DNA of 7,524 bases from Verrucomicrobiota bacterium. GTDB lineage: Bacteria > Verrucomicrobiota > Verrucomicrobiia > Limisphaerales > JAHEOI01. Below the pieces are notes generated by a model that had not been told where the DNA came from, did no database searches, and saw only the letters and a list, made by a program, of their open reading frames with translations. The stretch's first letter is position 1; the number at the start of each line of letters is the position of its first letter. Positions 1 to 5,723 of the stretch are shown in pieces. Location: assembly GCA_018610125.1 (NCBI GenBank), contig JAHEOI010000120.1, positions 1 through 7,524 of the forward strand. The letters are read 5' to 3'. The position numbers and the translations under genes were made by a program.

Positions 1-52
1 AGGTGATTGATCTCTCCAAGGAGAATACATCCATCGATGACTGCCTCTCCGT

Positions 53-427
53 ATGTACTACGGGCCCGAGCTGGTGGCGCAGGACCTGGTGGCATGGCTG
101 ACCGATCATGGCGTGGCCACCCATCACATCGCTCCGGGCAGCCCGTGGCAGAACGCCTACGGGGAGAGCTTCAACGCCACGCTGCGGCGGGAGTGCTTGA
201 ACCGTGAGCTGTTCCATACGGTCATCGACGCCCGGATCAAGACCGAACGGTGGCGTCGGCGATACAATGAGCGGCGTCCGCATAGCTCGTTGGGCTATTT
301 GACGCCGGCGGAGTTCCGCGACGGCGTGCGGATCCCGTTGTTGGAGCGGGGACAGCCCTCAACCCATCAGAGGGGCAAGGATCGCAACCGGAAGAACGGT
401 CTCTACTTTCGGGTGGTACAGTCTTAG
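53..427 (+). pseudogene. IS3-family transposase (OrfB) C-terminal remnant
   Basis: The 124 residues match the end of the DDE integrase core of IS3-type OrfB transposases: GPELVA, then GSPWQNAYGESFNATLRREC with the final catalytic Glu in GES, then the RRRYNERRPHSSLGYLTPAEF ending block (read in two pieces). Everything before GPE is missing. An in-frame TGA lies at 38-40, and the usual Ser-Asp-Asn before GPE is Met-Tyr-Tyr, so the second catalytic Asp is absent and homology seems to break at about position 55. The first ATG (53) has no evident ribosome binding site. I see no partner OrfA and no clear terminal inverted repeat downstream. The tail after PAEF (about residues 91-124) is longer than I expect for the family. 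This is a dead insertion-sequence fragment; the rest could lie elsewhere only if the window edge happens to be a junction. Confidence 0.85.
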
Positions 428-744
428 GGGTGCAGGCCCCGACCGCGCAGTTGACGCGAGCCTACGAGGCCGACAAGCGGATTGCAGCGTCCGAACGGGA
501 CAGACATCAGCATGTAGCGAGCCCAATGGGGCTCACCGAGACTGCGAATGGAGGCAAGGTAGGGGACTCGCCCTCAACCGTCCTATGGCAGTTGACAAAG
601 TGGGCCTTCTCATGGAGGTAACTCCAAAGTGCCTGACGCCAAGGCTCTGGCTGTCATCCATGTCGGCACATACTGGGCTCGTCATTGACCATAAACGTCA
701 ATCGCCGCCAGGGATCCGCAATTTCAGGCGTGTTACCCGTCATA
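428..744. other. Gene-poor spacer between IS remnant and transporter operon
   Basis: No convincing coding region is visible. Short open frames exist on the plus strand (for example 430-621) but they lack recognisable domains and good ribosome binding sites. Two small hairpins can be drawn: GAGCCC/GGGCTC with a 4-nt loop at 519-534, and TGGAG/CTCCA with a 4-nt loop at 613-626. The stretch next to the transposase fragment may be further decayed mobile DNA or the right end of the element, but I could not place an IS terminus. Confidence 0.5.
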
Positions 745-781
745 GGCTGAGGGGGAAGGCAGAACACCTTCCCCCTCAGCC
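745..781 (-). terminator. Stem-loop closing the ABC transporter operon
   Basis: A perfect inverted repeat pairs GGCTGAGGGGGAAGG (745-759) with CCTTCCCCCTCAGCC (767-781) around a 7-nt loop. It lies 31 nt beyond the stop codon of the binding-protein gene, where a transcription terminator is expected. The stem is very GC-rich, but no T-run follows it on the minus strand, so it is not a textbook intrinsic terminator. It may instead be a 3' mRNA-protecting hairpin or a terminator aided by other factors. Confidence 0.65.
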
Positions 782-812
782 CGTCATCCGTTTCGTTGTT
801 GCGCGATCTCAC

Positions 813-1826
813 TCAGCTAGAGAGATCCACAGCATCGCAGTCTTCGAGGAAGCTTCTTGCAGCTTCTTCCGGAGATTTGTCCTCGACGGCAACTTGAGCG
901 TTCAGATTCCGCCACACTGTTTGGCTTTCATTGCGCAACTCGATGGACCAATCCTCGCCAATGCCGCCGGGGAAGCAAGATATCATGTTGTTGATGGCCG
1001 TTGCCACGCCGGGAGCTTCGGCAATCAGCTCTGAACTTGCATAGGCATATTGATCAAACGGTGGGAAGGCCCTGCTAGTATCGGCCATTGTGGTGAAGTT
1101 GTTTTCTGCGATGGCCGGATCGGTGGCAAAGACCATGCCGACGGGAAATTCATTGTTCGCCAAAGCTTGCAGCGACTTACCGACCGAGGCCTTGGTGAGG
1201 GCATCGTCGGAGATCTCAAACTCGTAGACCCGCTGCAACAGCTTAAGGCCGTCGTCGCGCTCAGCAAATTCGAGGTCGATAATGGCGGGAATGCTCCCGT
1301 CATTGGCATTGTAGAGCGCAGCGAGTTCGGGCATCGTGTCAACGGGCAGTTCCACTTCATCCGGGACGGTATTGACGGAATCGAAGTCTCCTGGGTTCTG
1401 GGCGAAGTTGGCTGTAGCGGCCATGGCGAAGGTGTTGTGCCCTTCGGACCTGTCAAGCGTGACGAAGCCATTAGCGAGATCCACCTGAGCCATTTTTTGA
1501 TAGACGAAGTCAGGCGATAGGCCAGGCTTGAGCTCCAGTCCCAGATGAGTTCCGAAGGTCGTGCCGGTGTAGTCCATGGCGAGGTTGCCATCGCCTGATT
1601 CCATCGCGTCACGCAGTGCCGTTGAAGAGAGCCCATCCGTAACGCTCACGTTGCTAAATCCAGCGGCTTGGAGGGCCAACTTTTGGAGCTGGCCCATGAT
1701 GAACTCCTCGGTGAAGTTCTTGGCCACGACATTAATGTCCACATCGTCCTGTTGAGCTTGGAGTGACGTGCTTCCCAGCACGAAAAGCAGAGCGAGAGCG
1801 ACTACACCAACACACACACGTTTCAT
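813..1826 (-). CDS. Periplasmic substrate-binding protein of an onium-compound (betaine/choline-type) ABC importer
   Basis: This 337-residue protein captures the solute in the periplasm for the permease-ATPase complex encoded upstream. Residues 1-24 form a Sec signal peptide (Lys-Arg, a hydrophobic stretch, cleavage probably after SLQA); there is no lipobox, so it should be soluble. The mature part is an OpuAC-type (OpuBC/OpuCC/OsmF) domain: VAKNFTEEFIMGQ at 34-46, the family's [DE]YTGT block as DYTGT at 85-89, and an aromatic FPPFDQYAYAS stretch at 254-264 that could contribute to a cation-binding cage. Cys284 and Cys330 could form a disulfide. The ATG at 1826 is chosen because AAGGAGGT sits 9 nt upstream; a GTG at 1910 in the same frame would bury the signal peptide under 28 extra residues. 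It is last in the operon, 101 nt after the second permease gene. Glycine betaine, choline, proline betaine, carnitine or DMSP are all possible ligands; the sequence alone does not decide. Confidence 0.93.
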   Translation of the reverse strand: MKRVCVGVVALALLFVLGSTSLQAQQDDVDINVVAKNFTEEFIMGQLQKLALQAAGFSNVSVTDGLSSTALRDAMESGDGNLAMDYTGTTFGTHLGLELKPGLSPDFVYQKMAQVDLANGFVTLDRSEGHNTFAMAATANFAQNPGDFDSVNTVPDEVELPVDTMPELAALYNANDGSIPAIIDLEFAERDDGLKLLQRVYEFEISDDALTKASVGKSLQALANNEFPVGMVFATDPAIAENNFTTMADTSRAFPPFDQYAYASSELIAEAPGVATAINNMISCFPGGIGEDWSIELRNESQTVWRNLNAQVAVEDKSPEEAARSFLEDCDAVDLSS

Positions 1827-1835
1827 GGTCACTGT

Positions 1836-1843
1836 ACCTCCTT
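1836..1843 (-). promoter_or_regulatory. Strong ribosome binding site of the binding-protein gene
   Basis: AAGGAGGT on the minus strand lies 9 nt before the ATG at 1826. It decides this start over the upstream in-frame GTG (1908-1910), whose only purine-rich motif, GGGAGG, directly abuts it with no spacer. It is the best match to the 16S tail in the operon, fitting the excess of binding protein over membrane components usual for such importers. Confidence 0.75.
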
Positions 1844-1859
1844 GTCTGATTGTGCTTGT

Positions 1860-1875
1860 GAGGCTTTGTTGCCTC
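1860..1875 (-). repeat. Small intercistronic hairpin before the binding-protein gene
   Basis: GAGGC and GCCTC pair around a 6-nt loop in the 101-nt gap between the second permease gene and the binding-protein gene. Such hairpins can protect a processed 5' end and so raise expression of the distal cistron, but the stem is only 5 bp and the role is a guess. Confidence 0.3.
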
Positions 1876-1927
1876 GATGGGCTCGCTGCTGCACTGATTA
1901 CTGGAATCACCTCCCTTTGACTATCGG

Positions 1928-2674
1928 CTATGACTGCGCGACGAGGAGTCCCTTTGGCGTGAGCCAGGACTCTACACCTCCAATTAAACGATCCACGATC
2001 ACGGCCAAAGCGGCTGCCGCCGCTCCCCCTTGCAACGTGACCAGATAGGTTGACGTGGCCATCCCGGACAATATCGGTTCACCAAGCCCCCCAGCACCAT
2101 TGAGAACGCCTAGCGTGGCGGCTCCGACGTTGAGCGTTGTGGATGTACGGATCCCGGCGACAATCACACTGATCGCAATGGGGATTTGAACTTGTCGGAT
2201 AATCTGGCCTTGGGTCATTCCCATCCCTCGACCGGCTTCAATGAGAGCGGGATCGACGTTGCTCATCCCGGCAAACGCGTTGCGAATAATCGGCATTAAG
2301 CCATAGATGATGAGTGCCACGACGACAGGCCAATACCCCGTGCTATTCAAGCTTAATAGGGCGAAGATGGGGGACATTATGGCGATGACGGCCAAGCTCG
2401 GAACGCTTTGGCCCACCCCCGCAAACCCGAGCACCGGAGGCGATAATGCCCGAAACTGGGGAAGGGCAATCAGGATGCCGAGCGGCACCCCGATCGCGAT
2501 CGCAATCGCCTCAGCAACAACGACCATCTGAATGTGCTCGATCGTGAGATCGTAGATCTCTTCCCATGCGAGTGGGTTCATGAGGCCTTGGGCTTCGGTG
2601 ACGAAACTCGTTACCCAGACGAGCACACCGAGCAAAAGGCCGAGAAGAACGACAAAGGCGATGTATCGCCTCAT
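1928..2674 (-). CDS. ABC importer permease, ProW/OpuBB type (second permease)
   Basis: This 248-residue inner-membrane subunit forms half of the translocation path for the onium-compound importer. Hydrophobic segments are visible at about 4-24, 48-70, 81-107, 116-135, 167-195 and 208-228, consistent with five or six membrane spans. The cytoplasmic coupling helix is the EAA-type motif EAGRGMGM at 146-153, continuing into QIIRQVQIPIA, which docks on the ATPase. GAGGLGEPI at 193-201 is typical of the ProW/OpuBB group. Its ATG overlaps the stop of the ATPase gene in an ATGA junction (2671-2674), implying coupled translation. Its partner permease (3846-4529) is similar around the EAA loop but differs elsewhere, so the channel is a heterodimer. 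The first span (residues 4-24) and the loop after it have no counterpart in the other permease. Confidence 0.92.
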   Translation of the reverse strand: MRRYIAFVVLLGLLLGVLVWVTSFVTEAQGLMNPLAWEEIYDLTIEHIQMVVVAEAIAIAIGVPLGILIALPQFRALSPPVLGFAGVGQSVPSLAVIAIMSPIFALLSLNSTGYWPVVVALIIYGLMPIIRNAFAGMSNVDPALIEAGRGMGMTQGQIIRQVQIPIAISVIVAGIRTSTTLNVGAATLGVLNGAGGLGEPILSGMATSTYLVTLQGGAAAAALAVIVDRLIGGVESWLTPKGLLVAQS

Positions 2675-3849
2675 AGCTCTTCGGTCTCCAACGTGTCGTC
2701 GTCAGTCGGCTCCGCCGCTTCTTCGCCCGTGTAACTTTGCGCCATCACGCGTCGGATGGAGTTGAACGTCAACAAACCTAGTAGGCGGTTCTGCTCATCG
2801 GTAATAGCCAGGTTACCGATGGCATTGCTCAGGACGGTGGCCATGGCCTGATTCATGGACATGTCAGGCCCGGCGGTCGCGGCAGACTTTATGATCACAT
2901 CGCGAACGTGGCCGTCCTCGGGCTGTCCATCCAAATCGTGGCGATCCACCCAACCTCGGAAGTGGTCCCCCTCAACGACAAGCATGTACCGGCGAAGGCG
3001 ACCCGTTTGCTGGTCTTCACGTTCGAATTTCTCTCGAGCCACTTGGAAGCTGTCATTGGCATCAACGGTTGGGGGGGTCGGATTCATGACCTCCTCCACC
3101 CGAAGGAGACGCAACTCCTTGAGCGCTCGATCGGCCCCCACAAAGTCCCGGACAAAGTCGTTGGCGGGATTCGCGAGGAGCTCAGGCGGGGTTGAATATT
3201 GGATGAGCTCACCCTCACTCATCAGAGCAATGCGATCCCCCATTTTGAGTGCTTCATCGATGTCATGCGTCACGAAAATGATCGTTTTCTGGATTTCATC
3301 TTGAATCCTGAGGAACTCATCCTGCAGTTTCTCTCGGGTGATCGGGTCAATGGCGCCAAAGGGCTCGTCCATGAGGAGGTTCGGAGGATCGGCCCCCAAA
3401 CAGCGTGCAACGCCGATTCTCTGTTGTTGACCGCCCGAGAGTTCGCTTGGATGGCGATCTAAGTAGGTATCCGGATCCATGCCTACCATGTCGAGCAGTT
3501 CCCGTGCGCGCTTCAACCGTTCCTGCTTGGACCAACCGAGCAATTTCGGGACCACTTCGATGTTCTCGCGGACTGTCATATGCGGGAAGAGGCCGACCTG
3601 TTGAATGGCGTATCCGATGTTTCGTCGGAGATCTTGCGGGTTAAATGTTTGGATATCCTGGCCATTGACGTAGATCTTTCCGGATGTTATCGGGATCAGA
3701 CGGTTGATCATCTTCATCGAGGTGGTTTTCCCGCAGCCGGACGGTCCGATCAACACGCAGATTTCTCCCCTGGGAACCTTCAAGGAAAGATCCTTCACAG
3801 CCTCCGTCCCATCCGGAAAGACTTTGATGACGTTCTCGAGCTCGATCAT
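2671..3849 (-). CDS. ABC importer ATPase with C-terminal CBS domains (ProV/OpuBA/OpuCA type)
   Basis: This 392-residue cytoplasmic ATPase drives uptake of quaternary amine-type solutes. The nucleotide-binding domain is complete: Walker A GPSGCGKTT at 35-43, Q-loop QQVGLFPHMT from 83, signature LSGGQQQR at 137-144, Walker B NLLMDEP at 157-163 with catalytic Glu162, and switch His195 in VTHD. After about residue 250 come two CBS motifs (about 252-300 and 318-370), a feature of the ProV/OpuA/OpuC group linked to osmotic or nucleotide control. The last 17 residues (376-392) carry nine Asp/Glu and no basic residue. The start ATG overlaps the stop of the upstream permease in an ATGA junction, with AAGGA 8 nt before it. 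Position between two permeases matches the gene set of Osm/Yeh-type importers. Substrate class is confident, exact substrate is not. Confidence 0.95.
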   Translation of the reverse strand: MIELENVIKVFPDGTEAVKDLSLKVPRGEICVLIGPSGCGKTTSMKMINRLIPITSGKIYVNGQDIQTFNPQDLRRNIGYAIQQVGLFPHMTVRENIEVVPKLLGWSKQERLKRARELLDMVGMDPDTYLDRHPSELSGGQQQRIGVARCLGADPPNLLMDEPFGAIDPITREKLQDEFLRIQDEIQKTIIFVTHDIDEALKMGDRIALMSEGELIQYSTPPELLANPANDFVRDFVGADRALKELRLLRVEEVMNPTPPTVDANDSFQVAREKFEREDQQTGRLRRYMLVVEGDHFRGWVDRHDLDGQPEDGHVRDVIIKSAATAGPDMSMNQAMATVLSNAIGNLAITDEQNRLLGLLTFNSIRRVMAQSYTGEEAAEPTDDDTLETEEL

Positions 3850-4529
3850 TCCGTGTTTCCTTCTCTTCCCTTGCGAATGCCTTGCGGCGTGACGAATCGT
3901 TCCAGCTGGCTGAGTAGGAAATCCGCGACAAGGGCAAAAAGGGAAGCACCCACGGCTCCAACGATGATTAGGTCAACTCTGTAATCACGTAGTCCGCTCC
4001 AGATCGGCTCACCGAATCCGCCGGCTCCAACGAAGACGGCAATGGTGGCGATCCCGATCAACAGCACGACCGTATTCCGGACGCCGGCCATGATGACAGG
4101 CACGGCCAGCGGGAGCTTGACCTTGAATAGGATTTGTGACTCATTCATGCCCATCCCACGACCGGCTTCGATCATCGCCGGATCGACGTCACGGATGGCG
4201 ATGTAGGTGTTTCGGATGATGGGCAACTGTCCGTAGAGGACGAGTGCAATTGCAGCCGGCAATCGGCCGATGATTGGGAGATTCAGCGCATTAAGCAGCG
4301 GGACCATCAACCCGAACAGCGCGAGACTTGGGATCGTAAGTGTGATGCTAGCGAGGTAGAGGATGGAGTCGGCAAGCTGCTCTCGGCCCCTTCCGGTAAG
4401 ATAAATGCCAATGAGCACCCCAAGCACGATCGCAATCGCCGTGGAAAAGCCAATGATATCGACAAATTCAACTGTCCATTCGAGGATTCGGTCCCAGTTA
4501 TCCTTGGCGAACTGCCAAGCGTCCAACAT
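3846..4529 (-). CDS. ABC importer permease, ProW/OpuBB type (first permease)
   Basis: This is the promoter-proximal gene of the importer operon, a 227-residue inner-membrane permease. It has hydrophobic spans at about 25-45, 56-80, 91-105, 142-170 and 186-206, and the EAA coupling motif EAGRGMGM at 121-128 followed by KVKLPLA. GAGGFGEPI at 168-176 is the family's conserved block. The ATG at 4529 is preferred over a TTG at 4547 because GGAGGAGG lies 8 nt before the ATG, while the TTG overlaps that ribosome binding site. The gene ends in a 4-nt ATGA overlap with the ATPase gene. With the second permease it should form a heterodimeric channel. The 5' untranslated leader from the predicted promoter would be about 55 nt. 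Confidence 0.92.
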   Translation of the reverse strand: MLDAWQFAKDNWDRILEWTVEFVDIIGFSTAIAIVLGVLIGIYLTGRGREQLADSILYLASITLTIPSLALFGLMVPLLNALNLPIIGRLPAAIALVLYGQLPIIRNTYIAIRDVDPAMIEAGRGMGMNESQILFKVKLPLAVPVIMAGVRNTVVLLIGIATIAVFVGAGGFGEPIWSGLRDYRVDLIIVGAVGASLFALVADFLLSQLERFVTPQGIRKGREGNTE

Positions 4530-4537
4530 GGCAGCGG

Positions 4538-4545
4538 CCTCCTCC
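4538..4545 (-). promoter_or_regulatory. Ribosome binding site fixing the first permease start
   Basis: GGAGGAGG on the minus strand is 8 nt from the ATG at 4529. The longer reading from TTG at 4547 would place the start codon over this motif, so the shorter protein is the likely one. Confidence 0.7.
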
Positions 4546-4590
4546 AAGATGTCGCTGAAGCAAAATTTTCAACTCATGCTTTTGGTAATT

Positions 4591-4619
4591 AGTATATTCA
4601 TCGGACCCTATTTCGTCAA
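4591..4619 (-). promoter_or_regulatory. Sigma70-type promoter of the importer operon
   Basis: On the minus strand TTGACG (4614-4619) and TATACT (4591-4596) are separated by exactly 17 nt, close to the sigma70 consensus in both boxes. Transcription would begin near 4584, about 55 nt before the first permease ATG. The -35 box lies inside a 16-bp palindrome (4615-4630), so a regulator bound there should block polymerase. Confidence 0.7.
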
Positions 4620-4630
4620 GGGCCCTTGAC
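4615..4630. promoter_or_regulatory. 16-bp perfect palindrome over the operon -35 box, candidate operator
   Basis: GTCAAGGGCCCTTGAC is fully self-complementary and covers five of six bases of the minus-strand -35 box. Perfect dyads of this size in a promoter are usual for sites of dimeric regulators, and position implies repression. The regulator is not encoded in this window. Confidence 0.5.
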
Positions 4631-4644
4631 CACCTTTGACACCT

Positions 4645-4657
4645 TGACCTGAGGTCA
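4645..4657. promoter_or_regulatory. Second palindrome in the divergent control region
   Basis: TGACC-TGA-GGTCA is a 13-bp dyad. Its right half, in the 8-mer GAGGTCAC (4651-4658), recurs exactly at 4708-4715 just before the amidotransferase start, where it overlaps the GAGAGG ribosome binding site (4706-4711). TTGAC also occurs at 4626, 4636 and 4644 on the plus strand. The cluster suggests several binding positions for one regulator controlling both directions; I saw no convincing plus-strand promoter here (TTGACA at 4636-4641 lacks a well-spaced -10). Confidence 0.45.
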
Positions 4658-4720
4658 CTTTGCTGATAAAAGGACCAGTGATGTTCGATAAGGAAACTTG
4701 ACGGTGAGAGGTCACAATCT

Positions 4721-5434
4721 ATGAGTAATTTGTCGATATTTGTAGATATATCTACTCCAGAAGAGTACACTCAGCATGCTTGTGAAGAGCACGGCAGTTT
4801 TTCAATTAAACGTCGTGTCGAAATGCTCACTGGCCTTCCATGTCTTATTCTGCATTATACGCAAGCGACACTCGGTGAGCTGAATCGATTACAACCACAA
4901 GCGATTCTGATGAGTGGCTTCCGCACGGACTTCGAGTTGTTTGATCAAAACTCCTTCTATCCACTCGCCGAAATGGTGTATCACACCCAAATTCCGCTGC
5001 TGGGGATCTGCGGAAGCCATCAGTTTTTGGGCTATGTCTTCCAAGAGGGCGGAATAGGCAATCTCAAGACCGAGCCCATCCGTGCGCTCAAAGACGGAGA
5101 ACCCGACCTTTCAACGCCTTATCCGCAAGGCTATTACACGCAGCGGGGATATTATCCCGTACAGATCGTCGAATCGGACCCACTCTTCCACGGCTTGCCC
5201 GAAACGATCATAGTTGGGCAAGAGCATTACGCTGAACTGAAGCGTATTCCTCCTGAATTCCGATTGCTGGCCACGTCGACGGAGTCACGCATTCAGGGGA
5301 TCGGCCATCGCTCACGCCTGCTATACGGCGTGCAGTTCCATCCTGAGCGTTACACGGACCGCTATCCGGCGGGCCGTGTCATTCTGAACAACTTTTTCCA
5401 ATTGGCCGGCATTTCCCCCAAAGACGATCGATAG
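4721..5434 (+). CDS. Stand-alone class I glutamine amidotransferase-like protein
   Basis: This 237-residue soluble protein has the class I (triad) glutamine amidotransferase fold. The nucleophile elbow LGICGSHQ places the catalytic Cys at 97, and GVQFHPE near the C-terminus supplies His207 and Glu209. MSGFRTDF at 64-71 occupies the place where many family members have an SGGP-type oxyanion loop, so that part is divergent. There is no fused synthetase domain and no obvious ammonia-accepting partner next door. GAGAGG 9 nt before the ATG supports the start. The gene is divergent from the importer operon and 289 nt upstream of a folate-dependent demethylase gene in the same direction. It could release ammonia from glutamine for an unseen synthetase, or hydrolyse a gamma-glutamyl compound as PuuD-like enzymes do. 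Family assignment is secure; substrate is unknown. Confidence 0.88.
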   Translation: MSNLSIFVDISTPEEYTQHACEEHGSFSIKRRVEMLTGLPCLILHYTQATLGELNRLQPQAILMSGFRTDFELFDQNSFYPLAEMVYHTQIPLLGICGSHQFLGYVFQEGGIGNLKTEPIRALKDGEPDLSTPYPQGYYTQRGYYPVQIVESDPLFHGLPETIIVGQEHYAELKRIPPEFRLLATSTESRIQGIGHRSRLLYGVQFHPERYTDRYPAGRVILNNFFQLAGISPKDDR

Positions 5435-5653
5435 GTATCCCTTTCCGCACTGGAAGACTCGACCGAGTCCCCCCCCATCCCGGGCAACTCCACATCACTC
5501 GTTGGGAAACGGTTAAGTCGAGCTATCGCGCCGAAGGTCATCGGATGGACCGGCGACTTGACTGATCGCCCGCCTGAAAGTAAAATTGCACGCTCACTTT
5601 GTGTGAACGTGAATATACAGGAGAGCATCAGAAGTACGGAAGGAGGCCCAGCA

Positions 5654-5680
5654 TTGTCGACGCAACGTGGCCCGGAGTGA
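5654..5680 (+). other. Possible 8-codon upstream ORF 1 (TTG start)
   Basis: GGAAGGAGG (5638-5646) is an almost ideal ribosome binding site, yet 7 nt after it stands only a TTG that opens eight codons (MSTQRGPE) ending in TGA. It could be a leader peptide that regulates the following gene, or a chance purine run. Confidence 0.25.
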
Positions 5681-5684
5681 AGGA

Positions 5685-5711
5685 ATGGAATCCGACCATC
5701 CCATTCTCTGA
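5685..5711 (+). other. Possible 8-codon upstream ORF 2 (ATG start)
   Basis: GGAG at 5674-5677 precedes an ATG by 7 nt; the frame reads MESDHPIL and its TGA stop (5709-5711) touches the AAGGAGG of the demethylase gene. Ribosomes finishing this ORF would sit on that ribosome binding site. The stop also shows that the demethylase reading frame cannot extend further upstream. Confidence 0.25.
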
Positions 5712-5717
5712 AGGAGG
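5711..5717 (+). promoter_or_regulatory. Ribosome binding site of the demethylase gene
   Basis: AAGGAGG stands 6 nt before the ATG at 5724, and an in-frame TGA immediately upstream (5709-5711) leaves this as the first ATG available to the frame. Confidence 0.75.
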
Positions 5718-5723
5718 CTCACA

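Larger units (their letters stand above)
5435..5723 (+). promoter_or_regulatory. 289-nt leader before the demethylase gene
   Basis: This spacer separates the amidotransferase and demethylase genes. It contains GACTC/GAGTC (5456-5469) leading into a run of eight C, a short GGCGA/TCGCC hairpin (5552-5570), a possible extended -10 region around GAATATACA (5611-5619), and two strong purine-rich motifs GAAGGAGGC, at 5639-5647 and 5710-5718. The length suggests the demethylase has its own promoter or an RNA-based control element. I compared it by eye with glycine, THF and SAH riboswitch cores and saw no match. Confidence 0.4.

Noticed and set aside
430..621. Small plus-strand ORF after the transposase
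   Set aside because: No recognisable motif, no ribosome binding site, starts 3 nt after the transposase stop in likely decayed mobile DNA.
585..1034. Plus-strand open frame running into the binding-protein gene
   Set aside because: Most of it is antisense to the binding-protein gene and crosses the 745-781 hairpin; no domain and no good ribosome binding site.
1025..1636. 203-codon minus-strand open frame
   Set aside because: Out-of-frame shadow of the binding-protein gene with low-complexity Ser/Pro/Arg-rich composition.
1827..1910. GTG start giving the binding protein 28 more N-terminal residues
   Set aside because: It would bury a normal signal peptide, and its only purine motif abuts the GTG, while the ATG at 1826 has an ideal ribosome binding site.
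4530..4547. TTG start for the first permease
   Set aside because: The TTG overlaps GGAGGAGG, which is correctly spaced for the ATG at 4529.
5456..5476. GACTC/GAGTC hairpin plus C8 run as terminator of the amidotransferase gene
   Set aside because: Stem is only 5 bp and the following run is C, not T.
5435..5723. Glycine, THF or SAH riboswitch before the demethylase
   Set aside because: None of their conserved core motifs could be found by eye.
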